Of a DNA stretch of 64,000 bases, positions 44,026-54,934 are shown in pieces (position 1 is the stretch's first letter; each line of letters starts with the position of its first letter). The DNA comes from Xanthostigma xanthostigma (taxonomy: Eukaryota > Arthropoda > Insecta > Raphidioptera > Raphidiidae): positions 1,922,001 through 1,986,000 of the forward strand of contig OY754468.1 of NCBI GenBank assembly GCA_963575645.1, given 5' to 3'. Under the pieces are notes generated by a model, which was not told where the DNA came from, ran no database searches, and was given only the letters and a program-made list of their open reading frames with translations. The translations under genes were made by a program, and so were the position numbers.

Positions 44026-45263
44026 TGTAACAATTATTATCATTTTATTCAACATATTTATTAACGTAAGTTTGTAATATGAATATTATTTTATTCAACA
44101 CGCGTGAGTAATATGTAATTTCGGGGCCCTGCTAAATTCGGGAGAAATAATAAATTACTTCATGTTGACGCGTAGAGTGCTAATAATGAGCCGTACAGTG
44201 TGATAATGAATTTTCTGGACCAATAGAAACTCAGTAGCAAGCCCAAGCGTGCAATAATGAAAAAAAAACTGCACACAGCTTCTGGACCAATAGGAACGTG
44301 GTAGGCGGTATTGTATATATTATGAAAACAGCATCGCAATTCAGCGAAAGTCATGGCCATCTTGTGTGTATCGAGGGCGCTGGGTATGTCAATCAATGAA
44401 GTGATTTATTATTTTTCCCTCTTTTATCAGGGCCCCGATTACATATTACTCCTGCTAGTTGAATAAAGTATTATGTGCGACCATTGATCGAAGGAGAATA
44501 TTCCACTCGCGTGCGTTTTACGCTCATGGAATCTTCTCCTTCTCTCACTAGTCGCACAATATACTATTATTTAACATATTTATTAACGTAAGTTTGTAAC
44601 ATGAATATTATGTTGAATTAAATAATATTCATATCTTTGATTAACGTCTGAATAGAACTCTTCAAATAAATAAAATTGTCGACCAATTTTTTTCAGACCA
44701 TATATATTGACAAAAATTATAAAAAAATATAAATCAAAATAATAAAGGATGACGTTTCGATCCGGATTTGGATCTTCTTCAGAAAAATCTAATAAATATA
44801 AAAATTATTAGTATTAGTTATTTAATATTATGTAATAGAATGCACGATGATTGAATATTTTTGAAAGAATCAAAAGACGTTAATCAAAGATTTGAATAAT
44901 TGTTACAAACTGGCGCCCAACTTGAGGCGCCAGTTTGTAACATTTATTATTATTTTATTCAACATATATTTTATTAACGTAAGCTTGTAACATGAATATG
45001 TTGAACTAAATAATATTCATGTTACAAACTTACGTTAATAAATATGTTGAATAAAATAATAATAATTGTTACAAACTGGGGCCCCACGTTGGGCGCCAGT
45101 TTGTAACAATTATTATTTTATTCATATATTTATTAATTTAAGTTTTTTAACATGAACACTACTTCCTAGTTCATACGCTCCGCTGCCATCTTGCCTCTGT
45201 TTCTTCACATGGCCACTAGGGTACACCAGTGGCGGCGTGGCTTTTTTAAGACGTGATGTTACA
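44026..45263 (-). mobile_element. TRIM-like LTR composite with head-to-head primer-site palindromes
   Basis: The whole block begins TGTAACA, ends TGTTACA and is flanked by CTAT on both sides (44022-44025, 45264-45267). The right LTR (45102-45263, 162 bp, TG...CA) adjoins TGGCGCCCAACGTGGGGC at 45098-45081. Inside, LTR ends occur in opposing orientation around the primer site at about 44900-44945 and 45064-45110. A TIR element (about 44110-44448, GAGTAATATGTAAT ends) and foldbacks interrupt it. There is no coding region. Short LTRs without genes fit a TRIM. Confidence 0.5.
44748..44783 (-). ncRNA. Hammerhead-like core motif
   Basis: On the minus strand, CTGAAGA is followed by a 5-bp stem GATCC/GGATC with loop AAATCC, then GAAACGTC. 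The order fits the hammerhead core CUGANGA - stem II - GAAA. Stem I and the cleavage site are not resolved. Confidence 0.35.
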
Positions 45264-45269
45264 CTATAC

Positions 45270-45490
45270 TAATATTATAAAGAGGCAAAATTTGGATGTA
45301 GGAAGTAATCTCTGAAACTACTCATTAGATTTAATTTTTTTTTTTCATCAATATTTAGAATGGCCCGTCAGGATGGACATATTATCGCGTTAAAATAAAA
45401 GCCCTTGTCGTGAAAACTAATTTTGCAACATAAGTCGACGAAAAAACAGTGGCAATCTACAAATTCGGGCAAAGCCGGGCCGGGTCGCTA
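45270..45490 (+). repeat. Dispersed repeat (family of 32155-32335)
   Basis: 'atggcccgtcaggatggaca' and 'cgggcaaagccgggccgggt'. Confidence 0.5.
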
Positions 45491-45514
45491 CGCTTGTTTC
45501 GGCGTTAATAAGTT

Positions 45515-45834
45515 CGTCTAAAAAGCTCGGAAGTTAGATGCGAATGCGGGCTCGCGCTTGTACAACCTGTTGAAAACGGCAAACTCGCAACTCAACAAAA
45601 CTAAAATAACAATAACAACTTGACAATGGCGTACTCGACTGTACTTTAAAGCAGGAAAGCGACAAGTGACAAAGGCAACGAGCGATCACCGTCAATCACC
45701 GACGAGCGCACGTTCCGTACAGGTAGTTGGGAGGTGGTGGGAGTATCAACGGCTCTAAAATGTGCCTTTGCGACGCTGTTTATGACTAACTTACGAACCT
45801 TTTAGAGCCGTGGCGCGTATTATAACACATTTAG
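45515..45834. mobile_element. TIR element 'GTACGCGCCACG', copy 2
   Basis: The left end is decayed and the right end 'cgtggcgcgtattata' is intact. It matches 16675-16995. Confidence 0.55.
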
Positions 45835-46129
45835 GCTTAACGTACTAAAAAAAGAATATTACATATTTTGTTCTAGAAGGTTCTCCTAATAAAACTTCTA
45901 ATAGTGTTGAAGTCGTTCTAGCAGATTCCACTGACTTTTATAACTTATTAGTTTAAAAATGGTTCTAGAACTGTACATATTTTGATTTATTTAATCTCGA
46001 AATTGCTCAAGAAAGTTTAACTGATTTCTAATTTTTGAAGCGTGCCTGTTTGACATTTTTTGTATAACGTTAAATTAAAGGGGAAATGATTTAACGACGG
46101 GAAAATTTAAGAGATTTAGATCCGTGGCG

Positions 46130-47570
46130 CGTATTGTAATATTTCTATGATTACGGTAGTAGGCTAGTAGAGTTAACCAATACTGTATACCAATCTAGTT
46201 TAGTCATAAATCGTTGACCAGAATCTGTCCGCACAAGGAGAGTTTAGCATGCCACTGCTTCTATATGTATAATATTGTCCCTATATACCAACTCTCTGGC
46301 ATTTATTCACTGCCTGCCTTCGCTAGGCAGCGTTTGTCGAAGAGGGCTTTTGGATACGTTAGTCAACCGTCTCTTCATTTTGAACATCTCTACTCAAAAA
46401 AACACCTAAAAATAAATTTGTGATTATGTAAAGTGTGCTTTGGTTTGTGGCAGTTAAAACAATGACAATATCTGATAAAATATCGATACATGTTTCTATT
46501 TTTCTAAACGAGGCAGTTACAAAATTTGGTGTAAATTAGTCGTTTAAAAAAAAATTGTGTAAAAACTGAAAAAAATATTACCGTTTAAAGTAAACTGCAA
46601 TCTGCAACAAGCAAACAGTATGAAAGAAAAGGAAAGAAATCGTGTTTTAATACAACCTTCCTTCTTCTTTCTTCTGTCATACTAATAAACCGGATAACAG
46701 AAAACATTTTGTTGTGGACGTTCTCTTTTGAAACTGCAGTGGATTACTATAAAGAAATGCTTCATGTGTCCGTCTTATTCTAACACCGAACGATCGGCGA
46801 TCTTCTATCTCTTTTTAAGTGACGGTGTGTTCTGGTATTGAACGATAATTTCGTGTTTAAAAGTGGATGTGCCTGAGACAAATTATTTTAGACTTTTTCG
46901 ACCTGCGAATCAAACTGTCAACGCTGGACTCTATCCACACTTATTATGGGTAAACAAAGATAATTTTTTTTTGGACTTTTTGTTTTTCAAGTGCGATGTA
47001 GAAAAATTCGTCTTTTCGTAGATAAACTTTCTGTACTGCTGATAACAGTTTTGTCTACATAACCAAGATAAAATTTTCGAAAAAAAATCTTTATGTAGAA
47101 ATAAAATCAGCCAGCGCGCTCCACCTTAGTTGGGCCTCAAGTGATATTGATTTTATTTTTGTACAAAAAAAATTCTTAGAAATAGTTTTTTTTTCGAAAA
47201 ATTTCTCTTACTTAATTAAATCGGTGTTTTAAAAATACTTTATTCTTTGTAAATGGAAACATTTTTGTATTCTAGAACATTTATAAACGTAATTATTAAA
47301 GTTGTTTCCAATCTAGATACAGCAGAAGGCAAGTTAAAATTTACGAACACCTGTTAGGTATAAATTTAAGCTACCCTCTCAAAGCATATTTTACCTGCTT
47401 CTTGAGACGTATGAAACAGCAGTAGCAAAACAGTTTTTTCGTATTGAAAAGACCATATTTGATTAGATAAAGCGGTAGCACATAATATGTTTACTTAATA
47501 TTTAATAAAAAACAGATAAAATAACGACGTCATGTTTAATCGATTATAACTATTGGTCAGTCCATATTTA
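46130..47570. other. Gene-less stretch, mostly unique
   Basis: No gene, and no other copy noticed in the window, apart from 46100-46125 ('atccgtggcgcgtattgta', the end of a TIR element). Confidence 0.3.
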
Positions 47571-47743
47571 TATATATACAGGCTGGTTCAAAAATAACGA
47601 GCGTAACTTACTACTGACTAGTTCACTCGTGAAACGGCTTTTAGAAATTTAATAGAACAAAAGTATAACCTATAAGGTTAATAAAAGTGCTTTATATTAA
47701 ATTTTAGAAAATTAAATTTTTTCACCGTCTGTAAAACTATATA

Positions 47744-48244
47744 CAGTATAACCTCTTTATAACGTCCTTCGTTATAACGAAAAACTCCCTATAACGTAGC
47801 CATTTTTACAATTTGATTGGTTTACCTTAAAACTCATATATTAATACCATCTTTATAGTGCAACAGCTATTCTCTATTCTATAGAAATATGTTCATATTT
47901 ATAGGCGTCAGCAAATATTTACAGACATAAAGAGGACGATTCTGAACCATCACCAACTATTCAACAAGCACTTGATGCCGCCAAATTTATCGAAAAATTC
48001 CTATTGTTTAATGAAAATGATTCCACCACATCCCAAGCCATGCATAAGATACTTAATAAAATACAAAACAAATATTGGCATAGCAAAAAAACGTCAGGCA
48101 AAGTTAACAGACTATATGTGTTTGTAATAAATTTATTAGGTGAAATTTGGTTATTTGTCTTTCTTCCCTCCATATAACGAAAACTCTTTATAACGAAAAA
48201 AAAATGCTCGGTCCCTTGAGATTCGTTATAAAGAGGTTACACTG
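47744..48244 (+). mobile_element. pogo/Tigger-type element, 501 bp
   Basis: It is flanked by TA, with ends CAGTATAACCTCTTTATAAC and, inverted, CAGTGTAACCTCTTTATAAC. It is an internal-deletion derivative that keeps a short coding end. Confidence 0.85.
47905..48177 (+). pseudogene. pogo/Tigger transposase C-terminal remnant
   Basis: A 90-codon frame directly after 'atttatag' (possible acceptor) reads ASANIYRHKEDDSEPSP, then ALDAAKFIEKFLLFNEN, and ends at a TAA. An acidic linker followed by an Ala/Leu helix is typical of the tail of Tigger-like transposases (established family knowledge, matched by eye). The DNA-binding and DDE domains are deleted. It cannot be functional alone. Confidence 0.55.
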
Positions 48245-48249
48245 TATAT

Positions 48250-48655
48250 AAAATTCTCGTGTCACAATTTTGGCCGCGCTAATCTCCAAAACCACTGAAC
48301 CTATTATAATTAAATTTTGTAATGGTGTCTTTCTTGATGCAACTTACACTATAGGATAGTTTTTATTAAATATTTTGTACAATGTTACGATGTTTTCTCA
48401 AAAAAACTATTTTAGTAACATGTAGCAACCTCTGATAGAATTTACTCAAAGCTATTAGTTCAGAAGTAAACGGAAAAAAACGGTTTTAGTACCAAGTAGC
48501 GACATCTGTTAGAATTCGCTCAAAGCTATTAGTTCAGAAGCAAATCTGGTAGAATTTGCTCAAAGCTATTAGTCCAGACGCCGGGCCGCAAACGAAATAC
48601 ATTTCGCAGAACTATATCTATCGCACCGGGGTGAAACCGGGCCGGACCGCTAGTA
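48250..48655 (-). repeat. Dispersed repeat (family of 37850-38130)
   Basis: It contains 'gctaatctccaaaaccactg' and repeated 'caaagctattagttcagaag', ending 'gggccggaccgctagta'. Confidence 0.5.
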
Positions 48656-48896
48656 AACATATTCTATGTGATGCCATCTCAAAAACACCATAAAGCTACA
48701 CACATTTCGATTCTAATTTCAGAATGGCTTGTTAACCCTCTACAGTCGATGTGTGGATCACTGTAAGCAGTCTATTTTTAGCTGCAAATAATATAAACTG
48801 TTAATCGCATGCATCGTTGCGACATCGTTTTGACGTTATGTAGATTTATTGTGTCTTTTCTGTACGATCAGCGCTGTAAAATTTTGTCACTTTCTA

Positions 48897-49135
48897 TCAA
48901 ATAGTAGCGACCCGGTCTGGTTTCGCTCTAATTTGTAGATTGCCACCGTTTTTTCGTCGACTTGCGTTGCAAAGTTGGTCTCCACGAAAAGCGCTTTTAT
49001 TTTAACGCGATAATATATAAGCCCATGTCCATCCCGAAGATCCATTCTAAATATTGGTGAAAAAATTTTTGAAATCGGATGAGTAGTTTCGGAGATTACC
49101 TCGGACATACAAGCTTGCCAACTTTACCTCTTTAA
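48897..49135 (-). repeat. Dispersed repeat (inverse of 32155-32335)
   Basis: It runs from 'gattgccaccgttttttcgt' to 'ggatgagtagtttcggagat'. Confidence 0.5.
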
Positions 49136-49139
49136 CATA

Positions 49140-49720
49140 TTATGTTGAAGTGAGACAATGCCACGAAAAATTAGGTAGATACATGAATTTCGATCGATTC
49201 GTCGTTCGACAGGCTCGTGTTCCACAGGGCCATGTTTTTTTATTCCTAGCAAATACTGTTTTACACTTATTCTTCAAATGTAAAAACTTCATAGTTTTTA
49301 TGCACTTGAAGATCATGCTTTATATATAGCTTTGCCGCTTCACTAAGCAAACCGTACTATAATGATAAGTCACTCTTACTATCTTGGTAGCTTAGGTATA
49401 CTATAGATGATCGAATCATCATTCTACCGAAAATTACGGTCTTATTTCGAAAATGTTTTCGAATGTCTGTTCATTAACATGCTTATAGTAACTTGAATGT
49501 TGTAAGTAAAAAAATATTACAACTCGATTTGTACCCCTTTCCAAATGTCCAATTGACGAGAAATTATGCAGTCGTATGGAGTTTTGATGACAATACAATA
49601 TTTAGATATTTTGGCTATAATCATATTTACATAACGTGAAAAAAACGTGGTGGGAGTGACGGTGTCGATGGTGGGAAGACGTATCTCAGGCCGTTTAAAA
49701 CTTAAAACTAAACAAAAATA
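49140..49720. other. Gene-less stretch
   Basis: Nothing recognised. Confidence 0.3.
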
Positions 49721-49754
49721 AAATTTGGAGTTTCAAAAAAAATCTAAAAAACAC

Positions 49755-49918
49755 GCTTATATCAACGCACTAAAAAAATTTTCTTTCTCTTCTATAACGC
49801 TAAAAGCGCGGGGCACTCACTTTACCTATATTTCATTGAATTCAACGAGTGTCCCGCGCTTTAAAACGCCATAGAGGAGAAAGAAATGTATATTCTACTG
49901 TTTAATAATGCGTTGATG
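49755..49918. repeat. Palindrome with 'aaagcgcgggg' apex
   Basis: It is imperfectly inverted ('ctcttctataacgctaaaagcgc' part against 'gcgctttaaaacgccatagag'). Outer 'aaaacacgcttatatc' resembles the 19.2- and 23.9-kb palindromes. Confidence 0.55.
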
Positions 49919-50046
49919 TAATTGATTAATTTTCTTGAGAATAGCCGAGCGAGTAACGATGTCGTTGTTACAATGGTGCCTCTATTACAAGCCCTCAGTT
50001 CCCAAGTTCTGATTCGAGAATTGTAAAAACTATGAATTCTCGATTT

Positions 50047-50660
50047 ACTATTAATCTATACTAATATATAAAGCTGAAGAGTTTGTTTGTTTGTTTGTTT
50101 GAACGCGCTAATCTCAGGAACTACTGGTTCAAATTGAAAAAAAAAATTTTGTTGGATAGCCCATTTATCGAGGAAGGCTATAGGCTATATAATATCACTC
50201 TACGATCGATAGGAACGGAAAATCAATGAAAAATGTTGCAAAATGTATCTCAAAAATAAGCTTCTATTCAGGTTAAATGCACTAACTAAATATACTCATA
50301 TTAGCGTTGTCAGAATATAACGCTGGCTAGCTCAATTGGTAGAGCACACGACTGTCAATATCAGGGTCGTGGGTTTGAGCCCCACGTTGGGCGAATATAT
50401 TTTTCTTTTCTACATTGCTTTCTTCTAAGACTTACATTTAAATTTATTTAAATTTTATTTAATTAATTAAAAAAAACTTATTATTTAAAAAAAGTATAAA
50501 TACTGCTTTTTATCGACAAAAACTTTTGAACGGTAACTCCGATCATCATGAAATTTGGACACAACATTCATCTCGGTAAACTAAGATGAATGTGTGTACT
50601 CATGTTCCTCCCTTCCCCATTCGTTCTTTTACACCCGGGTGAAACCGGGCGGGACGCATA
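50047..50660 (-). repeat. SINE-like repeat with tRNA-Lys module, inverted copy
   Basis: It runs from 'tatactaatatataaagctg' to 'cacccgggtgaaaccgggcg', the full inverse of 1344-1935. Confidence 0.65.
50321..50393 (+). tRNA. tRNA-Lys-like module (73 nt), SINE-associated
   Basis: GGCTAGCTCAATTGGTAGAG and GTGGGTTTGAGCCCCAC give the D- and T-arms, ending GTTGGGCG as in tRNA-Lys. The anticodon stem is broken. It is the same length as 43136-43208. Confidence 0.55.
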
Positions 50661-50664
50661 TACG

Positions 50665-51170
50665 TATTCTGCAGACGCACAAGGGATAGCCAAACGATTC
50701 GTAAATATTCGGTTAGGATCGGTCTAGAACTCTAGACCTTTGAGCTCATAATTAATTGAAAATATGAATTGATGAGAGGCCTAAATAAGCACAACTATTG
50801 GTGAACTTAATTTTTTTTTTATAATTGAATTTTTTAAAGCCTAGTTTTATAAACACCCAATATGAATCGGTTTTAGTACAGTTTTTGTCTTTTGAATTGT
50901 ATTTTTTAAATGTCAAGTAAAAATACTGGAATTTTTATTAACCCTACTTCAGTAAATTATCGTTTTTGAATAAAACTTTTTTACTAATTTAGCCCGAAGA
51001 ATTGCTTTGTCGAGTTTCGACCTCAATTTTATAATCACTGTGTTAAAACGTTGGAGCTGCTATAGAGCTGTTTTAAAATGTATAGTCGGAATCGCGAAAG
51101 CACTTTCTACTTTTCATTTAACAAATATGCTTGCTTATTGATTGGAATATTTTATGTCTACCTGTTTATT
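50665..51170. other. Gene-less AT-rich stretch
   Basis: Nothing recognised. Confidence 0.3.
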
Positions 51171-51173
51171 AAC

Positions 51174-51494
51174 CTACTAGTGGGCCCGCCCGGTTTCACC
51201 CGGGTGCAAAAGACCGAATGGGGGAGAGGGACATGAGTACGCACGTTCATCTTCGTTTACCGAGATGAATGTTGTGTCTCATGATGATCGGAGTTACCGT
51301 TCAAAAGTTTTTGTCGAACGGACATTTTTCATTGATGTTCCGCTCCTATTCGTCGTAGCGTGATATTATATATAGCCTAAAGCCTTCCTCGATAAATGGG
51401 CTATCCAACAAAAAAAATTTTTTTCAATTCGAACCAGTAGTTTCTGAGATAAGCGCGTTCAACCAAACAAACAAACAAACTCTTCAGCTTTATA
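51174..51494 (+). repeat. SINE-like repeat, 3' end interrupted
   Basis: 'gcccgcccggtttcacccgg' through 'ctcttcagctttata'. The remaining 'tattagtatagat' follows at 52262, after a TA insertion. Confidence 0.6.
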
Positions 51495-52259
51495 CAGGGT
51501 GTCCCATTAAGAATGAGACATAGAACAACCGCAGATTCTCCAATTCAAAATAAAACGATTAAGCGAAATATGCTTAGAAAAAATGTTACTCGTTTCCGAA
51601 ATACGGGGTGTTGAAGTTGAAAACTGAAAAATTATTAATGTCCATAATTTTTTTAATACACCGTATAATTTTACTCAAATCGGCACACTTGTTAAATATC
51701 ATAAAATGCACCTAACAATAAAAAAATTAGTTCAGTACGCTCTACCGGTGGCGTACGGCAGGAGTAAGTAATGCTTGTACCCCTTCTAAATGTTACGCCG
51801 CTGTCTAAATTTTAATTTTGACTATAATTTTAATTTTTTTGGTATTTTCTAAGTCAATAATGTACACTTGTTAGTTTGTTGTAAAGTCATTGGTTTTCGA
51901 GATATTCGCAGTTTTTTTAAGATAAAATTGTAAAAATGAATATTATTAATAATAATACAAATAAAAAGTACATGTCTATCTATCTTTAACTGCGAATATC
52001 TCGAAAACCAATGACTTTACAACAAACTAACAAGTGTACATTATTGACTTAGAAAATATCAAAAAAATTAAAATTATAGTCAAAATTAAAATTTAGACAG
52101 CGGCATAACATTTAGAAGGGGTACAAGCATTACTTACTCCTGCCGTACGCCACTGGTAGAGCGAGTAACATTTTATCTAAGCATATTTCGCTTAATCGTT
52201 TTATTTTGAATTGGAGAATCTGCGGTTGTTCTATGTCCCATTCTTAATGGGACAGCCTG
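51495..52259. mobile_element. TA-flanked palindromic TIR element 'CAGGGTGTCCC', copy 2
   Basis: It is close to 34036-34808 (765 against 773 bp). The host repeat reads 'agctttatatattagtatag' where undisturbed, so TA was duplicated on insertion. Confidence 0.85.
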
Positions 52260-52566
52260 TATATTAGTATAGATTACTTTAGGAGAAACAATATTTGTTT
52301 GTTCAACATTTTAATGATCGACGATTAAACACAAATCGTGTCTTCTTCAGAACCTTAAAAATTAGCGAATTTGAGAAATGGGGGCTTGTAATACAGGAGC
52401 CGTGAAAACAACTAATAAACACGGACCCTAAAATTGTGTTTTAATTAAAAACTATTAGAATAAAACGAGAATTGCTTTATAAGCTCAATAAGCTGCATAT
52501 TATTATTATGCAGTAAGGTACTTCAGTTTTTACACCGCGGGCAGCTCATTCAATTATCATATTTTA

Positions 52567-53664
52567 ATATTATAAATGCGAATGTAAGTTTGTTTGTTAC
52601 GCTTTCACGCAAAAACTACTTAACCGATCATCATGAAACTTTGCACATACACTCTTGAAGGTATTAGAAGTAACATAGGATACTTTTTATTAAAAAAAAA
52701 TAAAAATTTTTTACGAAAAATAAGAAAGGGTTGAAAACATTTTTTGGGCCCAAAAATACCGAAAAATTTCTCCGAATCGTTTCAAAATTGAAATTTAACC
52801 CTTTAGTAATGATTAAAATGTGCTATTAAAATTTCATTAAAATCGGCCCGACAGGACCGGACTTACAAATTTTATGAAAACGAAATATTATAAATGCGAA
52901 TGTAAGTTTGTTTGTTACGCTTTCACGCAAAAACTACTTAACCGATCATCATGAAACTTTGCACATACACTCTTGAAGGTATTAGAAGTAACATAGGATA
53001 CTTTTTATTAAAAAAAAAAAAAAAAAAATTTTTACGAAAAATCATATCATATCATATAATATTATAAATGCGAATGTTTGTTACGCTTTCACGCAAAAAC
53101 TACTTAACCGATCATCATGAAACTTTGCACATACACTCTTGAAGGTATTAGAAGTAACATAGGATACTTTTTATTAAAAAAAAAAAAAAAAAAATTTTTA
53201 CGAAAAATCATATCATATCATATAATATTATAAATGCGAATGTTTGTTACGCTTTCACGCAAAAACTACTTAACCGATCATCATGAAACTTTGCACATAC
53301 ACTCTTGAAGGTATTAGAAGTAACATAGGATACTTTTTATTAAAAAAAAATAAAAATTTTTTACGAAAAATAAGAAAATTGTTTGTCAAAATATCATATT
53401 AATATTATAAATGCGAATGTTAGTTTGTTTGTTACGCTTTCACGCAAAAACTACTTAACCGATCATCATGAAACTTTGCACATACACTCTTGAAGGTATT
53501 AGAAGTAACATAGGATACTTTTTATTAAAAAAAAATAAAAATTTTTTACGAAAAATAAGAAAATTGTTTGTCAAAATATGTGCAATACCTCAACCCCTGA
53601 TATGCATGTCAAAAGTCGATTTCCATCTCAATCGCGGGCGTAGCCGCGGGTAGCGGCTAGTAAA
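52567..53664 (+). repeat. Five tandem partial copies of a dispersed repeat
   Basis: Each unit opens 'atattataaatgcgaatgt' (near 52567, 52885, 53059, 53226, 53400) and continues 'acgctttcacgcaaaaacta', 'gaaactttgcacatacactc'. The last unit runs on to 'gggcgtagccgcgggtagcg'. Only the first and last are long. The (CATAT)n joins suggest slippage or unequal exchange. Frames inside are not genes. Confidence 0.8.
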
Positions 53665-53764
53665 TTATAATAATGATTACGTCAATTAAGTACTGCTGTA
53701 TAGATACAGCGCTGTGCAATGGAATCGGAATTATTGTCAACGATCTCAAGTACTTTCTTTACTA

Positions 53765-54310
53765 GAGTGACCTGTGCGAATTATTCGCACTAAATAAGTA
53801 TATAATAATTATCACTTTACAAAATTATTTTTTAAATATGATTGCAGGTATTCAATTCGTTTCTAATTTTGCACACTGCTTATAACGTTCTTCTTTTTGT
53901 TGTATTACAATATGAAGCTCAGATGACAGATCGAAGAAATATTTTACTAAAATTGTCATATAGAGGCGCAAGTAGCAAAAGCGTTGAGCTAAGCCGTCAG
54001 ATGGCATCATGCAGCATTGCTGTGACGTTGTTCAGCGTTGCTCGCTGTTTCAAAATTAAAGCCGTCAGATGGCAGTATGCAGTATTTACAATTTGAAGGT
54101 CAGATGACAGATCTAGGTGTTGACGTTGTTTCAAAATTAAAGCCGTCAGATGGCAGACGTTGTTCAGCGTTGCTGTATTTTAATTAATTTACAAAAACAA
54201 AAGCAATAATACATTTTTTAGTTGTCGATGTCAGTAGAGCAAGCAATTTATGTGGAGAAATTGTGAGGTTTAGGCAAACATCTTTAACCTTAGCGTATTA
54301 ATAATATATA
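53765..54310 (+). repeat. 'CTGACGGCTT' repeat, copy 2
   Basis: It is the mirror image of 54935-55440. The two flank a 620-bp centre. Confidence 0.65.
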
Positions 54311-54320
54311 TGATTCATCA

Positions 54321-54460
54321 CTAGCGCGGTTTCACTCGGGTGCAAAAGAACGAATGAAGGGGAGGGACATGAGTACGCACATTCATCTCAGTTTACCGAG
54401 ATGATTGTTGTGTCTAAATTTCATGATGATCGGAATTACCGTTCAAAAGTTTTTGTCGGA
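54321..54460 (+). repeat. SINE-like repeat, head only
   Basis: 'gcggtttcactcgggtgc' to 'gttcaaaagtttttgtcgga'. It breaks off where the unexplained ORF begins. Confidence 0.55.
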
Positions 54461-54643
54461 AGGACAAAAGCAAAACGCGCAGTTCGAAAACTGCCTCTCA
54501 ACGACGTTCGAATTCCTTTGCACAGTATTGTACTCTATATTAGTCATTCTGATTCTGCCAGTGCAGTGTTGACCACTCAACTTATTAAAGCTGGTTTCGC
54601 CACTAAAATAGACCCCAGATACGAAATTTCCGATTATAAATAA
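54459..54643 (+). CDS. Unrecognised ORF, possible captured gene fragment
   Basis: About 60 codons, from just after the repeat break to a TAA, read KAKRAVRKLPLNDVRIP, then IVLYISHSDSASAVLTTQL and end ISDYK. The composition looks protein-like rather than AT-noise, and the sequence is single-copy here. There is no ATG start of its own and no splice context I trust. I do not recognise the family. It might be an exon fragment carried by a mobile element or a chance frame. Confidence 0.25.
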
Positions 54644-54934
54644 TATCTTCGCCTTGACGTGAAAATAAAAATATCAACGCATTGATGAGACGCAGAGATT
54701 CAAAGTTCAAATTAATATACGTCGTTCCATTAATTCCGATAGATACTGTAACGTATAGACGCTCGATAACAGAGATCATAAGCACCCTTTAAACTGATTT
54801 GTTTTTTAAAGGGGGTATTGTGTAGTGGCGGCCGTCTTTAGAGCGTAAATTTGGGACTGTTTTTTTCGAAGCAGTAAAAAAAGATTTTGAGGTCGTTTTT
54901 TTCCCCAGATATTTATACATTCTTTGTCCACATG

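Noticed and set aside
43136..50393. Functional tRNA genes at 43136 and 50321
   Set aside because: Anticodon stems do not pair, the sequences sit within dispersed repeats, and there is no clear terminator.
52567..53664. CRISPR-like array
   Set aside because: Units are over 150 bp, uneven, lack unique spacers, and the sequence is eukaryotic.
53842..54096. 84-codon ORF repeated at 55099-55353 and partly at 62340-62549
   Set aside because: TTG start, no motif, and it coincides with a non-coding dispersed repeat that has other broken copies.
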